Source of the DNA: an uncultured Lachnospiraceae bacterium
GTDB lineage: Bacteria > Bacillota > Clostridia > Lachnospirales > Lachnospiraceae
Assembly (NCBI GenBank): GCA_946616835.1
Contig: CAMOJK010000008.1
Span: 1-45,787, forward strand
DNA length: 45,787 bases
Direction of reading: 5' to 3'
A model generated the notes under the pieces. That model saw only the letters and a list, made by a program, of their open reading frames with translations, had not been told where the DNA came from and did no database searches. Shown here piece by piece: positions 27,482 to 35,462 of this stretch (position 1 is the stretch's first letter; each line of letters begins with the position of its first letter). Position numbers and translations under genes: made by a program.

Positions 27482-29473
27482 ATGAGGATCGCACTGACAG
27501 GTAATCCTAACAGCGGAAAAACAACAATGTATAATCTGCTGACTGGAAGAAATGAAAAGATCGGTAACTGGGCCGGAGTTACTGTTGACAGGAAGGAGAG
27601 CAAAATCAAGGATAAGTATAACGAAGGCGGTATCGACCTGATAGCAGTCGATCTTCCCGGTGCTTATTCCATGTCTCCGTTTACATCAGAGGAGAGCATT
27701 ACGAGTGGTTATGTTAAGCATGAACATCCCGATGCGATCATTAATATTGTGGATGCCACAAACTTAAGCAGAAGCTTATTTTTTACAACACAGCTTCTGG
27801 AACTCGGGATTCCGGTGGTTGTGGCACTGAATAAGAATGACTTGAACGATAAAAAGGGCAACAGCATTGATGAAGCAATGCTTTCCGAAAAGCTTGGATG
27901 TCCGGTTATAAAAACAGTTTCCACATCTGATCAGGGAATAAAAGAAGTGGTAAGCAAAGCTGTGGAACTTTTAGGCCAGAGCCAGAAAGCTCCTTACCAT
28001 CAGGGAGAGGTGGACATTCAGAGCAAGGCTGCCGTAGAAGCTGCTGACCGCAAGAGATTTGATTTTGTCAATGATATAGTAAGCAGCGTAGAAAAGAGAA
28101 AGACACTTACCAAGGATAAGAATAAAGGGGACGCTATCGATAAGATAGTGACAAATCCGGTACTTGGAATACTGATATTTGCAGCCATAATGTTTGTCGT
28201 ATTCTATATCAGCCAGACCACAGTAGGAACCTGGCTTGCCGATATCCTGGTAGGCTGGATAGAGGCTTTCCAGGAATGGGCCGGTGAACAGCTGGGGGAT
28301 GCTAATCCACTGCTCTATGCGCTTCTTATAGACGGAATCATCGGCGGTGTCGGTGCCGTTGTCGGATTCCTGCCGTTAGTAATGGTAATGTATTTCCTTA
28401 TTGCATTGCTTGAAGACTGCGGATATATGGCAAGGGCAACCGTTGTACTTGATCCCATTTTCAAGAAGGTTGGTCTTTCCGGAAAGTCAGTAATTCCTAT
28501 GATAATCGGAACAGGCTGCGGAATACCTGCGATCATGGCCTGCAGGACCATAAAGAATGAAAGAGAGCGCAGGAGTACTGCAATGCTTGCAACATTCATG
28601 CCCTGCGGTGCGAAGCTTCCTGTTATAGCCTTATTTGCAGGGGCATTTTTCCCGGAGTCAAAGTGGGTAAGTTTTGTATGCTATATGCTTGGTATAGTGC
28701 TGATACTTCTCGGCGCACTTCTTATCAAAGCTATTACCGGAATGAAATATCGTAAGAGTTTCTTTATCATAGAGATGCCGGAGTATAAAGTTCCCGGACT
28801 TGGCTATGCATTAAAGAGTATGCTGGAGCGGGGCAAGGCATATATTGTCAAGGCGGGTACAGTAATTCTTGTATGTAATACGGTTGTACAGATCATGCAG
28901 TCTTTCAACTGGAAGTTCGAGGTTGTGGAAGAGGGCATGGAAAGTACCTCAATACTTGCAAGCGTTGCACAACCCTTCGCTCTGCTTCTTGTTCCCGTCG
29001 TAGGTATAGTATCCTGGCAGCTTGCCGCAGCGGCAATTACAGGATTTATTGCTAAGGAGAATGTCGTAGGAACCATCGCCACCGTTTATGCTATCACAAA
29101 CTTTATTGATACCGAAGAACTTGAGCTTATCGGCGAAGGAAACGCAGTTGCAACGGCAATGGGAATTACTAAAGTAGCAGCACTTGCTTATCTGATGTTT
29201 AACCTTTATACACCGCCCTGTTTTGCAGCGCTTGGTGCAATGAATTCCGAAATGAAGTCAGCAAAGTGGCTTTGGGGCGCGATAGGTCTTCAGCTTGCAA
29301 CCGGTTTCACTGTAGGCTTCCTTGTATATCAGATCGGAACAATTTTCGTAACAGGCTCTCTGGGGGCAGGATTTGCAGGTGGTCTGATCGCAGTTATCGG
29401 TTTTGCCGGGATCATTACAATGATCATACTGAACAACCGCAGGAAGATGGCACTGGAGTATAAGCTCAGCTGA
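27482..29473 (+). CDS. feoB: Ferrous iron transporter FeoB
   Basis: A 663-residue membrane protein with an N-terminal G domain: GNPNSGKTT at residues 7-15 (G1), DLPGAYS (G3) and NKND (G4). About eight to ten membrane segments follow, including the Gate blocks with GCGIPAIMACRTI and CGAKLPV. It imports Fe2+ across the cytoplasmic membrane. The chosen ATG has AGGAGG nine bases upstream; an in-frame ATG at 27455 lies before that ribosome site. It is co-transcribed with feoA and the Cys-rich gene. Confidence 0.96.
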   Translation: MRIALTGNPNSGKTTMYNLLTGRNEKIGNWAGVTVDRKESKIKDKYNEGGIDLIAVDLPGAYSMSPFTSEESITSGYVKHEHPDAIINIVDATNLSRSLFFTTQLLELGIPVVVALNKNDLNDKKGNSIDEAMLSEKLGCPVIKTVSTSDQGIKEVVSKAVELLGQSQKAPYHQGEVDIQSKAAVEAADRKRFDFVNDIVSSVEKRKTLTKDKNKGDAIDKIVTNPVLGILIFAAIMFVVFYISQTTVGTWLADILVGWIEAFQEWAGEQLGDANPLLYALLIDGIIGGVGAVVGFLPLVMVMYFLIALLEDCGYMARATVVLDPIFKKVGLSGKSVIPMIIGTGCGIPAIMACRTIKNERERRSTAMLATFMPCGAKLPVIALFAGAFFPESKWVSFVCYMLGIVLILLGALLIKAITGMKYRKSFFIIEMPEYKVPGLGYALKSMLERGKAYIVKAGTVILVCNTVVQIMQSFNWKFEVVEEGMESTSILASVAQPFALLLVPVVGIVSWQLAAAAITGFIAKENVVGTIATVYAITNFIDTEELELIGEGNAVATAMGITKVAALAYLMFNLYTPPCFAALGAMNSEMKSAKWLWGAIGLQLATGFTVGFLVYQIGTIFVTGSLGAGFAGGLIAVIGFAGIITMIILNNRRKMALEYKLS

Positions 29474-29490
29474 TCCCGGAGGGTATGAAT

Positions 29491-29700
29491 ATGGGGGCCT
29501 TTTTATCAGACCTGATCATAGTGATCATAGTAGCAGGTCTTGTGACCGCAGCAAGCCTGTATATATACAAAGAAAAAAAGAAAGGCAGGCACTGCATAGG
29601 CTGTCCTATGGCAGGAAAATGCCCAAAACATCACGCCTGTGCAAACGCCGGGACAAATTGCAGAGACGCACAGCATAAAACTGTAAATTTGAACAAATAA
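29491..29700 (+). CDS. FeoB-associated Cys-rich membrane protein
   Basis: A 69-residue protein with one N-terminal membrane segment and a short tail holding the cysteines HCIGCPMAGKCPKH...C...C. This matches the small Cys-rich proteins found right after feoB in many Clostridia. A role in Fe2+ handling at the membrane face is inferred from context. ATG 29491 lies seven bases after GGAGGG; an ATG at 29485 is too close to it. Confidence 0.85.
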   Translation: MGAFLSDLIIVIIVAGLVTAASLYIYKEKKKGRHCIGCPMAGKCPKHHACANAGTNCRDAQHKTVNLNK

Positions 29701-29709
29701 AATTTAGTG

Positions 29710-29752
29710 GGAATGTGTCCGGAAATGTCCGGATGCATTCCTGTATTTTTTT
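29710..29752 (+). terminator. Terminator of the feo operon
   Basis: GGAATGTGTCCGGA (29710-29723) pairs with TCCGGATGCATTCC (29728-29741), with two G-T wobbles and a four-base loop, followed by seven T residues within ten bases. Confidence 0.8.
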
Positions 29753-29785
29753 GCAGGTATTTTATTTATCACTCATACATATAGT

Positions 29786-29983
29786 TTGTGTAAAACAAAT
29801 CGATGACTCTAATATGAACCGAAACCGATTCAGGGACGCAGAAAATTCATCGCTGATAACGGGCTGTAAGCGCAGATCTCTCTGAAGGCTGAAAGCGTAT
29901 CGTGATCGTTTGGAAACATATGCGGGTGTGAAGATTAAATATTCAAGAAATATTCAAGAAATGAAAAAAAGAAAGGAGACATT
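29786..29983 (+). promoter_or_regulatory. Possible promoter and leader of the DUF6110/P1B ATPase genes
   Basis: TTGTGT (29786-29791) and TAATAT (29810-29815), 18 bases apart, could start a leader of about 160 bases. The leader has short hairpins (for example CAGA/TCTG around 29875) and an 11-base tandem duplication, AAATATTCAAG, shortly before the ribosome site. No TTAG-N6-CTAA box occurs here. No known riboswitch class was recognised. Confidence 0.35.
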
Positions 29984-30310
29984 ATGATCAACATCAATTG
30001 GAGAAAAGTAGGTATTTTTGCAAGCGGAGCAGTATTGGGCATAGTGGGCATAAAGCTTTTGACCAGCAAGGACGCAAAGAAGGTCTATACTCACTGTACG
30101 GCTGCAGCTTTAAGGGCAAAGGATTATGTTGTGGACCAGGCTACTGTACTGCAGGAAAACTGTGCGGATATCTATGAGGAAGCTAAGAAAATAAATGAAG
30201 ACAGGGTTGCTGAAGAAAAGGAAAAAGAGATAGATGATGAACCTGAGGGGATAGAGGATAAGTCCCTTAAAGAGGTTAATGAAGATGAACAGGAAGATGA
30301 CGAAAAATAA
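29984..30310 (+). CDS. DUF6110 family protein, FezA-like candidate
   Basis: A 108-residue protein. One hydrophobic segment (residues 9-27) contains a GAVLG glycine zipper-like motif. A conserved stretch SKDAKKVYTHCTAAALRAKDYV and a strongly acidic tail rich in Glu and Asp follow. This pattern is DUF6110 of gut Firmicutes, usually beside an SCA-type P1B ATPase. In ferrosome loci a small membrane protein (FezA) precedes the ATPase FezB; the match here rests on position and layout, not on an alignment. AAAGGAGA precedes the ATG. The acidic tail could face and bind cations. Confidence 0.75.
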   Translation: MININWRKVGIFASGAVLGIVGIKLLTSKDAKKVYTHCTAAALRAKDYVVDQATVLQENCADIYEEAKKINEDRVAEEKEKEIDDEPEGIEDKSLKEVNEDEQEDDEK

Positions 30311-30428
30311 CTATTCAGAGTTCATAGTTTTTTCAAGTTAAGATATTCCGTAATACAAGATATGTTTCTCTAGCACTTCGGACTGTACTGAAGAGTTACG
30401 AGAACAATACATAAATGGAGCACACTGT

Positions 30429-32540
30429 ATGAAAGCTGTTATAAAGCATGAGATACCCGGCCGAATGCGGGTACATTTTAATAAGCGGCGTTTTACGTTC
30501 AAAGAGGCGGATACCCTGCAGTATTATCTCCTGGGATTTGATGGAATAAAAAAAGCTGTTGTATATGAAAGAACCGCAGATGCCGTAATTAACTATTCCT
30601 GTAAACGGAGCAAATTGCTGGATATTATCAGGAAATATTCACCGGAACATGTAAATGTGCCGGACAGCTATTACGAATCTTCATCCGGGGAGCTTAACGC
30701 AAAATACTACGAAAAAATAGTAATGCGTGTGGTATGGCATTACGGTAAGAAAATGTTTATTCCTGTACCGATAAGGACAGTACTTACATGTGCCAAAGCA
30801 TTAAAGTACATATGGCGCGGGTTAAAAACGATTCCGGATAAGAAGATAGAGGTAGAGCTTCTTGACGCTGTGGCGATAGGCGCATCAGTTTTGACCGGAG
30901 ACTTTTCAACAGCTTCATCAGTTATGTTCCTGCTTGATGTAGGGGACTGCCTGGAGGAATGGACTCATAAGCAGTGCGTGGATGATCTTGCAAGGCAGAT
31001 GTCACTGAATGTAAATACGGTATGGAAAGTTGAGGGAGATGTTGAAACACCGGTAAGTGCTGACAAGATCGCCATAGGTGATACTGTCATGGTCAGGATG
31101 GGCAATATCATACCTTTTGACGGAATCGTGGTAAGCGGAGATGCGATGGTAAATCAGGCATCCATGACCGGTGAGGCAATTCCTGTGAGAAAGGAAGAGG
31201 GCTCAAGCGTATTTGCGGGAACTGTTGTTGAGGAGGGCGAAATAACGCTAAGGGTAAAGGCTGTGAGCGGCAGTGGGAGGTTTGATAAGATTGTCCGTAT
31301 GATAGAAGAGTCGGAAAAGCTTAAGTCAGGACTTGAGAGCAAGGCGGAGGGCCTGGCTGACGGGCTTGTGCCGTATACCTTTGCAGGTGCTGCGCTTACG
31401 TATCTTTTTACCGGAAACGTTACAAAAGCGGTATCAGTTCTGATGGTTGACTATTCATGTGCGCTGAAGCTTGCAATGCCACTTTCCGTACTTTCTGCGA
31501 TCAGGGAAGCAGGTGATCACGGCATAACAGTAAAGGGGGGAAGGTTCCTTGAATCTGTGTCAGAAGCAGATGTGGTTGTATTTGATAAAACCGGTACACT
31601 GACAAAAGCTTGTCCGGTAGTAAAGGAAGTCGTGTCGTTTAATGGAGAAGATCCGGATGAACTGTTACGTGAGGCAGCATGTTTGGAAGAACACTTCCCG
31701 CATTCTATCGCAAATGCCGTAGTTATTGCTGCTGCAGACAAGGGGCTTGACCATGAAGAAATTCATACAAAAGTAGATTATATCGTGGCACACGGGATAT
31801 CTACGACTATTGACGGTGTCAGGGCGCTGATAGGAAGCTATCATTTTATTTTCGAGGATGAAGGCGTGACCATACCGGAGAGTGAAATGAAACGGTTCGA
31901 GGATCTGCCTGCTGAGTATTCACATTTGTATTATGCAAAAAATGATAAGCTTGCTGCCGTGATCCTGATAGAAGATCCGATCAGGGAAGATTCGAAAGAT
32001 ACCATAGAGCGGCTGCATAAGGCAGGGCTGTCCAAGATCGTTATGATGACCGGGGACAGCAAAAGGACGGCTGAAAAGATCGCAAATGAGGTTAATATCG
32101 ACGAATTTCATGCGGAAGTTCTTCCAGAGGATAAAGCAGCTTTCGTTGAAAAGCAGAGACAGGAAGGCTGCAAGGTGATCATGATAGGCGATGGCATTAA
32201 TGATTCACCGGCTTTGTCTGCTGCTGATACAGGTATTGCAATCAGTGAAGGTGCGGATATAGCAAGACAGATTGCGGATATCACAATAGGCTCCGATGAT
32301 CTGGGATCAATCGTGACACTTAAAGAGTTGAGCGACCGTCTTATGGACAGGATAAGATTTAACTATCGGACAATAGTAGGCTTTAATACCGGGCTTATAG
32401 TGCTGAGCCTTATGGGAGTTTTATCACCTTCAGCTTCCGCACTTCTGCATAATACATCAACGATCATGATAGGGATTAACAGTACTAAAAAACTGCTGGC
32501 AAACGATCATTATGGTCAGGAAACGAATGAGGCAAGGTGA
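30429..32540 (+). CDS. P1B-type metal ATPase with SCA motif (P1B-6/FezB-like candidate)
   Basis: A 703-residue P-type ATPase: A-domain SMTGEAIPV, phosphorylation site D386 in DKTGTLT, hinge MIGDGINDSPAL. In the transport helix the usual CPC is replaced by S343-C344-A345 (DYSCALKLAMP). The SCA motif is the mark of the P1B-6 group, to which ferrosome ATPase FezB belongs. The first 65 residues look like a metal-binding HMA fold without its CxxC (HEIPGRMRVHF, GIKKAVVYERT). The likely substrate is Fe2+ moved into vesicles or out of the cell. A GGAG lies before the ATG. It follows the DUF6110 gene by 118 bases. Confidence 0.9.
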   Translation: MKAVIKHEIPGRMRVHFNKRRFTFKEADTLQYYLLGFDGIKKAVVYERTADAVINYSCKRSKLLDIIRKYSPEHVNVPDSYYESSSGELNAKYYEKIVMRVVWHYGKKMFIPVPIRTVLTCAKALKYIWRGLKTIPDKKIEVELLDAVAIGASVLTGDFSTASSVMFLLDVGDCLEEWTHKQCVDDLARQMSLNVNTVWKVEGDVETPVSADKIAIGDTVMVRMGNIIPFDGIVVSGDAMVNQASMTGEAIPVRKEEGSSVFAGTVVEEGEITLRVKAVSGSGRFDKIVRMIEESEKLKSGLESKAEGLADGLVPYTFAGAALTYLFTGNVTKAVSVLMVDYSCALKLAMPLSVLSAIREAGDHGITVKGGRFLESVSEADVVVFDKTGTLTKACPVVKEVVSFNGEDPDELLREAACLEEHFPHSIANAVVIAAADKGLDHEEIHTKVDYIVAHGISTTIDGVRALIGSYHFIFEDEGVTIPESEMKRFEDLPAEYSHLYYAKNDKLAAVILIEDPIREDSKDTIERLHKAGLSKIVMMTGDSKRTAEKIANEVNIDEFHAEVLPEDKAAFVEKQRQEGCKVIMIGDGINDSPALSAADTGIAISEGADIARQIADITIGSDDLGSIVTLKELSDRLMDRIRFNYRTIVGFNTGLIVLSLMGVLSPSASALLHNTSTIMIGINSTKKLLANDHYGQETNEAR

Positions 32541-32579
32541 AATAAGTCTGATCAGTTACAGACTGACATAAAAAAATGC

Positions 32580-32608
32580 TTGACAAATTAGCACATGCTA
32601 ACTATACT
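32580..32608 (+). promoter_or_regulatory. ZIP gene promoter with a metal box filling the spacer
   Basis: TTGACA (32580-32585), 17 bases, TATACT (32603-32608). The palindrome TTAGCACATGCTAA (32588-32601) sits in the spacer in the same register as in the feo promoter. Confidence 0.85.
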
Positions 32609-32616
32609 AATTGTAG

Positions 32617-32630
32617 TTAGAGAAAACTAA
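32617..32630. promoter_or_regulatory. Second metal box of the ZIP promoter
   Basis: TTAGAGAAAACTAA starts 29 bases after the first box, mirroring the paired boxes at feo. The centre is less conserved than in the other boxes. Confidence 0.6.
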
Positions 32631-32655
32631 CCGTGGTATTCGGAGGTAATGCGCT

Positions 32656-33438
32656 ATGAATACGGATGTCTTAATGGGTATAACGATCCCTTTTGCAGGG
32701 ACGGCGCTCGGATCGGCCTGCGTATTCTTTATGAAGAAGCAGCTTGGCGAGAAGGTTCAGAAAGCTCTCACAGGTTTTGCCGGGGGTGTGATGGTGGCTG
32801 CTTCGATATGGAGTCTTATCATTCCGGCAATGGAACAGACAAAGGGGTTGGGAAGTTTAAGTTTTATTCCTGCTGTACTTGGTTTCTGGCTGGGAATACT
32901 TTTCCTCCTGCTGCTTGACTCTGTTGTTCCGCACCTGCATATGCATGCTGAAAAGGCTGAAGGCCCTAAAGCAAAATTAAAGAAAACAACTATGATGGTA
33001 CTTGCCGTCACTCTCCATAACATCCCGGAAGGCATGGCTGTCGGCGTTGTATATGCAGGTTTTATTTCAGGAAACACAGCAATTACTGCCGGTGGTGCAC
33101 TGGCTTTGGCACTGGGTATAGCAATACAGAATTTTCCTGAGGGTGCCATTATATCGATGCCGCTTTGTGCTGAGGGAAAGAGCAGGGGGAAGGCTTTTTG
33201 GGACGGCGTGTTGTCCGGTGCCGTGGAACCTGTGGGAGCGGTTATTACCATTCTTGCAGCGGGATTCATAGTTCCGCTTATGCCATATCTGCTGAGCTTT
33301 GCCGCAGGGGCGATGATATATGTTGTGGTAGAGGAGCTGATCCCTGAAATGTCTGCGGGGGAGCATTCCAATATAGGAGTGGTCATGTTTGCGGCGGGTT
33401 TTACGCTTATGATGACGTTAGATGTTGCGCTGGGATGA
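32656..33438 (+). CDS. ZIP family metal transporter
   Basis: A 260-residue membrane protein with about eight segments. The metal-binding signatures are HNIPEGMAVG in segment 4 and NFPEGAIIS in segment 5; a His-rich loop (HLHMHAEK) lies before them. It imports divalent metals such as Zn2+, Fe2+ or Mn2+; promoter boxes shared with feo suggest iron or manganese here. GGAGGT precedes the ATG. The HMA gene follows after 38 bases. Confidence 0.92.
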   Translation: MNTDVLMGITIPFAGTALGSACVFFMKKQLGEKVQKALTGFAGGVMVAASIWSLIIPAMEQTKGLGSLSFIPAVLGFWLGILFLLLLDSVVPHLHMHAEKAEGPKAKLKKTTMMVLAVTLHNIPEGMAVGVVYAGFISGNTAITAGGALALALGIAIQNFPEGAIISMPLCAEGKSRGKAFWDGVLSGAVEPVGAVITILAAGFIVPLMPYLLSFAAGAMIYVVVEELIPEMSAGEHSNIGVVMFAAGFTLMMTLDVALG

Positions 33439-33476
33439 TCTAAAAAGTTACTTTTGGAGACTCAAACGTAATAATC

Positions 33477-33842
33477 ATGGCAAACGCAATTATAATAATA
33501 ATCCTCATAATAGTGGTTTGTGTGGCGGTAAGGCATATTTACCACACCGTAAAGCATGGCAGGTCATGCTGTGGAAGCAGCCGGGAAATGGAAAAGAAAG
33601 TACGGGTGAAAGACCGGAATAAGGCGAATTATCCGTTTTCATATAAGGTAAAAGTCGAGGGAATGGTATGTGCAGGCTGTGCCAGACGGGTGGAAAATGC
33701 AATCAATTCGGATGGGGAGCTCTGGGGAAAAGCTGACCTGGAGCATAAGGAGGTTAATGTGCTTGCCAAAAGGAAAATGGAAATGAAGGATTTCGCGGAG
33801 CTGCTTAAAGATGTGCCGTATACAGTATTGGGGGTAGAGTAA
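33477..33842 (+). CDS. Membrane-anchored heavy-metal-associated (HMA) domain protein, FezC-like candidate
   Basis: A 121-residue protein: an N-terminal membrane segment (about residues 3-22), a short CC pair, a Lys-rich linker, and an HMA domain with the metal-binding loop MVCAGCAR (C65 and C68). It would bring a thiophilic or ferrous metal to a partner, possibly the upstream ATPase, whose own HMA-like domain lacks cysteines. HMA-domain proteins accompany FezB in some ferrosome clusters. The ribosome site is poor (GGAG is 17 bases away), so expression may depend on coupling with the ZIP gene. Confidence 0.75.
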   Translation: MANAIIIIILIIVVCVAVRHIYHTVKHGRSCCGSSREMEKKVRVKDRNKANYPFSYKVKVEGMVCAGCARRVENAINSDGELWGKADLEHKEVNVLAKRKMEMKDFAELLKDVPYTVLGVE

Positions 33843-33859
33843 ATTTTTTTGTATAGCAG

Positions 33860-33873
33860 TTAGCGTATGCTAA
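33860..33873. promoter_or_regulatory. Metal box upstream of the methyltransferase gene
   Basis: TTAGCGTATGCTAA lies 32 bases before the methyltransferase start. A TTGTAT at 33849-33854 may be a -35, but no good -10 is seen. Confidence 0.65.
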
Positions 33874-33904
33874 TCACGATGATGTATAACACAGGAGAGC
33901 GAAA

Positions 33905-34705
33905 ATGGAATTACAACTTGGAGATGTCCAGACTACGGCACTTATACCCCTTGCGGTAAAAGCGAATGAAACATTAAGAAAGAATGCGCGCATATCGGAT
34001 CCGAAGGCTGTAGAGATCATAAAGGCACTTAATATAGATACGGAACAATATGATAAATTTATGTCCCACGAGGGGGTGATTGCGCGGACAATAATGCTTG
34101 GCCGCCAGCTTGAAGAGATAATAAAAAAGACACCGGATGCAGTGATCATAAATGTCGGAGCCGGCTTTGATGACCGGTTTTCCCGCGTGGATAATGGCAG
34201 GATTGCCTGGTTTGATTTAGACCTTCCGGATTCCATTGTGGCGAGGCGGAAAGCCTTTGAAGACCGGGACAGGGTCACGATGATAGCGGGAAGTGCCCTT
34301 GAGGATGATTGGTGTCCGGAAGTCGCTGCGGCACTGGCGGGCAGAAATGTAAAGCCTGTCTTTCTGGCTGAAGGGCTGTTCATGTATTTTACTCTTGACC
34401 AGATAAGGACTTTTCTGGAAATACTAAAAAATAATTTCCCTGATGGCGGGATCCTGATCGCAGAGCAGAACAGCAAGCTTATGCAGAAGAATGAAAAGCA
34501 TCATGATACCGTGAAAAACACAAATGCGCACTTTATGTCCGGAACTGATTCAGGGCAGGAAATAGCTGACCTGACGGATGGAGTAAGACTTGTTGAAGAA
34601 CACAGCTTCAATGAAGAAATGAGAAAATACAGTATCAGGGCAAAGTTATTTGCAACGTTGCTCCCTAAAATGAATGACAGATGGGCTACATTTGAATGGG
34701 GTTAA
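33905..34705 (+). CDS. LCM/TcmP-type SAM-dependent methyltransferase
   Basis: A 266-residue class I methyltransferase. The SAM-binding motif is VIINVGAGFDDRF, followed by WFDLDLPDSIVARR, the hallmark of the leucine carboxyl methyltransferase-like family that also includes polyketide O-methyltransferases (TcmP). FLAEGLFMYF is a further family block. The substrate is unknown. A metal box just upstream ties it to the island, where methyl transfer to a metal ligand is one speculative role. CAGGAGAG precedes the ATG. Confidence 0.85.
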   Translation: MELQLGDVQTTALIPLAVKANETLRKNARISDPKAVEIIKALNIDTEQYDKFMSHEGVIARTIMLGRQLEEIIKKTPDAVIINVGAGFDDRFSRVDNGRIAWFDLDLPDSIVARRKAFEDRDRVTMIAGSALEDDWCPEVAAALAGRNVKPVFLAEGLFMYFTLDQIRTFLEILKNNFPDGGILIAEQNSKLMQKNEKHHDTVKNTNAHFMSGTDSGQEIADLTDGVRLVEEHSFNEEMRKYSIRAKLFATLLPKMNDRWATFEWG

Positions 34706-34710
34706 AAAAG

Positions 34711-34730
34711 ACCGCCTGCAAAAAGGCGGT
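34711..34730. terminator. Hairpin terminator after the methyltransferase gene
   Basis: ACCGCCT pairs with AGGCGGT over a six-base loop. The following plus-strand tract (TAAAATTT) is only moderately T-rich. A T-run follows on the minus strand, so it may work in both directions. Confidence 0.6.
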
Positions 34731-34747
34731 TAAAATTTGAATGTGGG

Positions 34748-34761
34748 TTAGGGTTGCCTAA
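34748..34761. promoter_or_regulatory. Metal box upstream of DUF3793 and flavodoxin
   Basis: TTAGGGTTGCCTAA, followed by CTAAGG, resembles the long DtxR/IdeR iron box more than the other sites do. It lies 81 bases before the DUF3793 start. Confidence 0.65.
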
Positions 34762-34842
34762 CTAAGGCTCACTAAAACACCTTCAGACAAGACTGCACGG
34801 TGTGGGAAGTTTTAAAAAATTAATAATAATGAGAGGACAGAT

Positions 34843-35406
34843 ATGATAAAGGAAAGCCTGATTGAATACGGAGCACCGACTCTTGCGGGGATAAAGACAG
34901 GAAATGCTTTTTCCGTACATAACTCAAAAAAAGGAATAACGGAAGAGATAAAGGCCATAAACAATGTCCTTACAAAAAGGGGGCTTCGGCTCGTGCCTAT
35001 TAAGCAAACAGAGAAGTTTACCCTTGTTTATCTATACCGTCCCGCAAGGCTAAAGAAAGACTTGAGTTCGCCGGGGGCCGTAAGCATTCTTTCAAAGAAA
35101 GGGTACTGCTGTGATGATCCCGACAGGTGCTTAGCGCAGCTTGTCGAGCACCTTAAGAAGGATAAAGTCTTTCCTCATGAAATCGGCCTTTTTCTCGGTT
35201 ATCCGCCGGACGATGTCAGGAGCTTTATGGAAAGTCCGTGCCGGGGAGTGAAATGTGTGGGCTGCTGGAAGGCATACAGCAACCAGGAAGAGGCAGAAAA
35301 GACATTTAAACGTTTTCAAAAATGCACGGAAATATATAAAAAAGAAGTCGGAAAAGGCAAAAGCCTGGAAGATCTGATCGTAGTCGAACCTGTTAACGAA
35401 CGGTGA
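34843..35406 (+). CDS. DUF3793 family protein
   Basis: A 187-residue protein with the family blocks APTLAGIKTGNAF, TLVYLYRPARL, FPHEIGLFLGYPPDDVRSFM, KCVGCWKAYS and FQKCTEIYKK. The function is unknown. The family is widespread in Clostridia and often lies next to flavodoxin, as here (56 bases apart), pointing to redox or iron-stress physiology. A GAGAGGA precedes the ATG. The upstream metal box suggests induction when metal is scarce. Confidence 0.88.
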   Translation: MIKESLIEYGAPTLAGIKTGNAFSVHNSKKGITEEIKAINNVLTKRGLRLVPIKQTEKFTLVYLYRPARLKKDLSSPGAVSILSKKGYCCDDPDRCLAQLVEHLKKDKVFPHEIGLFLGYPPDDVRSFMESPCRGVKCVGCWKAYSNQEEAEKTFKRFQKCTEIYKKEVGKGKSLEDLIVVEPVNER

Positions 35407-35462
35407 TTCCGGGATAAAGCAAATATATATAACACAATAAATCCTAAGGAGGGAAAAAGAAA

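Noticed and set aside
29816-29983. czcD/NiCo or cyclic di-GMP riboswitch before the DUF6110 gene (a GGGACGCAGA stretch was suggestive)
   Set aside because: The conserved junction sequences of these classes as I recall them are not present in order; only a covariance search could revive this.
32757-33386. Long minus-strand open frame (209 codons) across the ZIP gene
   Set aside because: Shadow of the ZIP reading frame; the plus-strand protein has clear HNIPEG and NFPEG motifs and a ribosome site.
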